A stretch of DNA of 64,000 bases, from contig JACOEH010000002.1 of the NCBI GenBank assembly GCA_024998685.1, positions 62,001-126,000 of the forward strand, read 5' to 3'. The first letter of the stretch is position 1, and every line of letters starts with the position of its first letter. The DNA comes from Nitrospira sp. Lineage in GTDB: Bacteria; Nitrospirota; Nitrospiria; Nitrospirales; Nitrospiraceae. Under the pieces are notes generated by a model, which ran no database searches, was not told the DNA's origin, and was given only the letters and a program-made list of their open reading frames with translations. This document shows positions 61,682 through 64,000 of this stretch, piece after piece. The position numbers and the translations under genes were made by a program.

Positions 61682-63774
61682 GCTGGAAGGACTGGCTGCC
61701 GACGCTGGCGTGGAAACAGACGAGTACGGCTCGGGCCATTCTCTTGCAAACGACGCCGGGCCTCCCGGTCTGGCCGAGGCGCAATTATGAAGCCTTCGCG
61801 CGCGAGGGCTACAGCAACAGCGCGATCGTCTATGCCTGCGTCAACGAGATCGCGAAAGCCATGGGCGGACTCCACTGGCTCGTGCAGATCAGGCGCGGCG
61901 GGCAATGGCGCGAGCTGGATGAACATCCGCTGCTCACGCTGCTGGCTCGGCCGAATCCGATGCAGGGCGGCGGGCGGTTTTTCGAGACGATGACGGGACA
62001 CCTCATGATCAGCGGCAATGCGTACATTGAGCGGGTCGGGCCGGGCACCGGACAAGGCCGGATCGGCCAGGCGCCGCGCGAACTCTATGCACTGCGGCCC
62101 GATCGCATGACGGTGGTGCCGGGCGATCAGACCAATCTGGTCGCGCGCTACGAGTACCGCGCGGGCGGCGCCATCGTGCCGATCCCGACGCCGCTGATCC
62201 TGCACGAGAAACTCTTCGATCCGCTCGACGATTGGTACGGCCTCTCGCCGCTACAAGTCCTGGCGAAGGCGGTGGACACCGACAATATCGCCATCGCGTG
62301 GAACTACACCCTGATCAAAAAAGGCGCGCGGCCGTCCGGCGGGCTGGTGGTGCCGCAGAATCTCAACGACACACAGTATGCCCGCCTGCAGAAACAGATC
62401 GACGAGCAGACCGGCGACGAGATGGCCGGGCATCCGATGCTGCTGGAAGGCGGCATGGAGTGGAAGGAAATGGGCTTGAGTCCGCGCGATATGGATTGGA
62501 TCGAATCGCGCAAGATGACCAAGCACGACATCGCCATGGCCTACGGCGTGATGGCCGAATTGATCGGCCTCAAAGACGCGACGTATGAAAATCGCCGCGA
62601 GGCGCGGCGGGCGTTCTATAGCGAGACGGTGCTGCCGCTCGCGGATTTTCTGCGCGACGATCTGAGCAATTGGCTGGTGCCGCTGTTCGGCGATCGCCTC
62701 AAACTCGACTACGACCGCGATGCGATCGACGCGCTGCAGGAGGATCGCGAAAAACTGTGGACACGCGTGCAGAGCGCCGACTGGCTGACGGTGAATGAAA
62801 AGCGGATCGCGACCGGCTACGACGAGTATCCGGACGGCGACGTGCTGCTCGTGCCGATCGGCAAAGTGCCGCTCTCCGAGGCCGGACAGACCGGCGCGGA
62901 CTTCAGTCAGGTGCAGGCGCAGGATGCCGGTCAGCAGGCCGCGCAGAAAGCGGTGCCCTCCTCGCACACCGGCGTCGCCGACCGGCGCGAGCTGGAATGG
63001 AAAGCCCGCGTGCTGCAATTCCTGCCGATCGAGAAACGCTACGTGACCGCTCTCGGGGTGTATTTCACGGCGCAGCGCGACGAGGTGCTGGCGCGACTCG
63101 CGCGGTCGTCGGGTCTGTCTGGTCTGTCTCGTCTATCCGGTGCGAACAACAAGACAGACAAGATAGACCAGAGAGACAAGAAAGACGTGGACGAGATTCT
63201 CTTTGAGCTGGATGCGCAAACGAACAAGCTTCGCGAAGTCTCCAAACCCTATTTTGACGAGGCGGTGAAGCGGGGTGGAGAGGCCCTGTGGGCCGAGGTC
63301 GGCGCCAGCGGCGGCTTCACTCCGCAGTCGCCGGGCGTTCGGACGCAGATTGATTTTCAGTTGCGGCAGTTGGCGGGCATTCCAGAACGGGTGCGGCAGC
63401 GAGTCGAGCAGGAAATTGCGGCGGGCTTGTCGGCAGATGAATCGCCCGCCGAGATTGCCGCGCGCATCAGCGGGCTCTATCACCACTTGGCGGGCGCGCG
63501 GGCGCAGACCATCGCCCGTACCGAAACCGCCCGTGCCTACAACGAAACGCGATGGGCGGCGATGCGCCAGCTCGGCATCGAGCGCGCGGAGTGGCTCACG
63601 GCGCGTGATGAGCATGTGCGGCTCGATCCCTTCGATCACCAGATCGACGGCGAAGTGCGGCGGCTCGGCGAGCCCTTCACGAACGGCTTGCGGTTTCCCA
63701 ACGACCCAACCGGCGCGCCGGGCAACGTGATCAACTGTCGCTGCGTGGCGATCCCTGTGGGAGGTACGCGATGA
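61678..63774 (+). CDS. Portal protein fused to a MuF head-morphogenesis domain
   Basis: About 698 residues. The first ~400 are an HK97-type portal (NSAIVYACVNEIAKAMGGLHWLVQI, LLARPNPMQGGGRFFETMTGHLMISGNAYIERVG, WYGLSPLQVLAKAVDTDNIA); the C-terminus (ARTETARAYNETRWAAMRQLGIERAEWLTARDEHVRLDPFDHQIDGEVRRLGEPF ... INCRCVAIPV) is MuF-like (phage SPP1 gp7/Mu F). Mu has these as two genes. A repeat-derived linker lies at about 479-503. GTG 61678 overlaps the previous stop; GTG 61672 is an alternative. Confidence 0.85.
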   Translation: MSWKDWLPTLAWKQTSTARAILLQTTPGLPVWPRRNYEAFAREGYSNSAIVYACVNEIAKAMGGLHWLVQIRRGGQWRELDEHPLLTLLARPNPMQGGGRFFETMTGHLMISGNAYIERVGPGTGQGRIGQAPRELYALRPDRMTVVPGDQTNLVARYEYRAGGAIVPIPTPLILHEKLFDPLDDWYGLSPLQVLAKAVDTDNIAIAWNYTLIKKGARPSGGLVVPQNLNDTQYARLQKQIDEQTGDEMAGHPMLLEGGMEWKEMGLSPRDMDWIESRKMTKHDIAMAYGVMAELIGLKDATYENRREARRAFYSETVLPLADFLRDDLSNWLVPLFGDRLKLDYDRDAIDALQEDREKLWTRVQSADWLTVNEKRIATGYDEYPDGDVLLVPIGKVPLSEAGQTGADFSQVQAQDAGQQAAQKAVPSSHTGVADRRELEWKARVLQFLPIEKRYVTALGVYFTAQRDEVLARLARSSGLSGLSRLSGANNKTDKIDQRDKKDVDEILFELDAQTNKLREVSKPYFDEAVKRGGEALWAEVGASGGFTPQSPGVRTQIDFQLRQLAGIPERVRQRVEQEIAAGLSADESPAEIAARISGLYHHLAGARAQTIARTETARAYNETRWAAMRQLGIERAEWLTARDEHVRLDPFDHQIDGEVRRLGEPFTNGLRFPNDPTGAPGNVINCRCVAIPVGGTR
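63111..63185 (+). repeat. GTCTG/CAGAC hairpin repeat, in-frame copy inside portal-MuF
   Basis: GTCTGTCTGGTCTGTCTCGT... on the left and AAGACAGACAAGATAGACC... on the right with a short middle; codes SGLSGLSRLSGANNKTDKID without breaking the frame. Related to 56942-57012. Confidence 0.7.
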
Positions 63775-64000
63775 AGTTGGAACGCAAACGGTTTTCCTTC
63801 GAAATCAAAACGGTGGATGTCGAGGCCGGGACGTTCAGCGGCTATGCGGCCATTTTCAGCATTCCCGACGACGGGATGCCGCCCGATATCATTGTGCCCG
63901 GCGCGTTCGCCAAGACGATCAAGGAGTGGGGACCGACCGGCGCGAATCGCATCAAGATCTTGGCGCTGCATCGCAGCGATTGGCTACCGATCGGCGCGCC
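63771..64000 (+). CDS. Prohead protease (S78 type), partial
   Basis: The first 76 residues of a HK97-like capsid maturation protease: RFSFEIKTVDVEAGTFSGYAAIFSIPDDGMPPDIIVPGAFAKTIKEWG then LALHRSDWLPIG, whose LxxHR block holds the catalytic His. The gene continues past the window end. Mu itself uses gpI; the S78 type is an HK97-like feature. ATG overlaps the portal stop by 4 bases. Confidence 0.85.
   Translation, partial: MKLERKRFSFEIKTVDVEAGTFSGYAAIFSIPDDGMPPDIIVPGAFAKTIKEWGPTGANRIKILALHRSDWLPIGA

Overview
The window reads as a chromosomal segment of a Nitrospira-like bacterium (phylum Nitrospirota). This is inferred from the protein style, moderate-to-high GC and the gene set (citramalate synthase, Rieske and ferredoxin proteins, rimP-nusA-infB cluster); no rRNA or other marker is present to prove it. 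Two parts are clear: a host chromosome (1 to about 42055) and the left 22 kb of a Mu-like transposable prophage (about 42055 to the window end, continuing beyond it).

Host part. Positions 107-3383 hold a periplasmic cupredoxin, a 2[4Fe-4S] ferredoxin, a DUF192 protein, a Rieske protein, an I42-type inhibitor-like protein and a D-amino-acid aminotransferase. Then comes the translation/RNA cluster rimP-nusA-infB-ylxP-rbfA-truB-rpsO-pnp followed by an M16 protease (3463-13716). A 183-bp MITE-like element sits between rpsO and pnp. Two exported proteins (14019-15239) converge on a leftward operon pdxJ-nnr-tsaE-lapA-mutS (21221 to 15319). A strong promoter at 21419-21447 starts an aspartate-family operon: aminotransferase, hom, thrC, an ApgM-like protein (probably the missing homoserine kinase) and lysC. 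A small variable spot follows: brnT/brnA, an hsdM fragment cut by an IS5-family element with a -1 frameshift signal, then cimA. Next are ihfA, a merR-type regulator, tRNA-Pro(GGG), surE, a DedA protein, cysS, rlmB, a LuxR-type HTH protein and type IV pilus genes (pilD, fimT/pilV/pilW/pilX-like, pilB).

Prophage part. The pilB-like gene is cut after about 235 codons, and the next bases hold repeated TTTGGCAGAAA sites, the likely transposase-binding sites of the prophage left end. Gene order follows Mu: a leftward repressor module with cargo (a lipoprotein nuclease among others), a divergent early promoter, a Ner-like protein, MuA-like transposase, MuB-like ATPase, a run of tiny coupled early genes including Gam and gp16-like proteins, then lysozyme, holin, a candidate spanin pair, a D12 adenine methyltransferase, Mu gp27- and gp28-like terminase subunits, a portal-MuF fusion and the start of a prohead protease.

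The most unusual observations are in the prophage: nine CAGG repeats between the two possible starts of the DNA adenine methyltransferase (a phase-variation layout), a three-copy GC-rich palindromic element read in the same frame every time as a GAPVGGRVK peptide, a GTCTG/CAGAC hairpin repeat present both between genes and in frame within the portal-MuF gene, and a palindromic operator between the -35 and -10 boxes of a cargo promoter.
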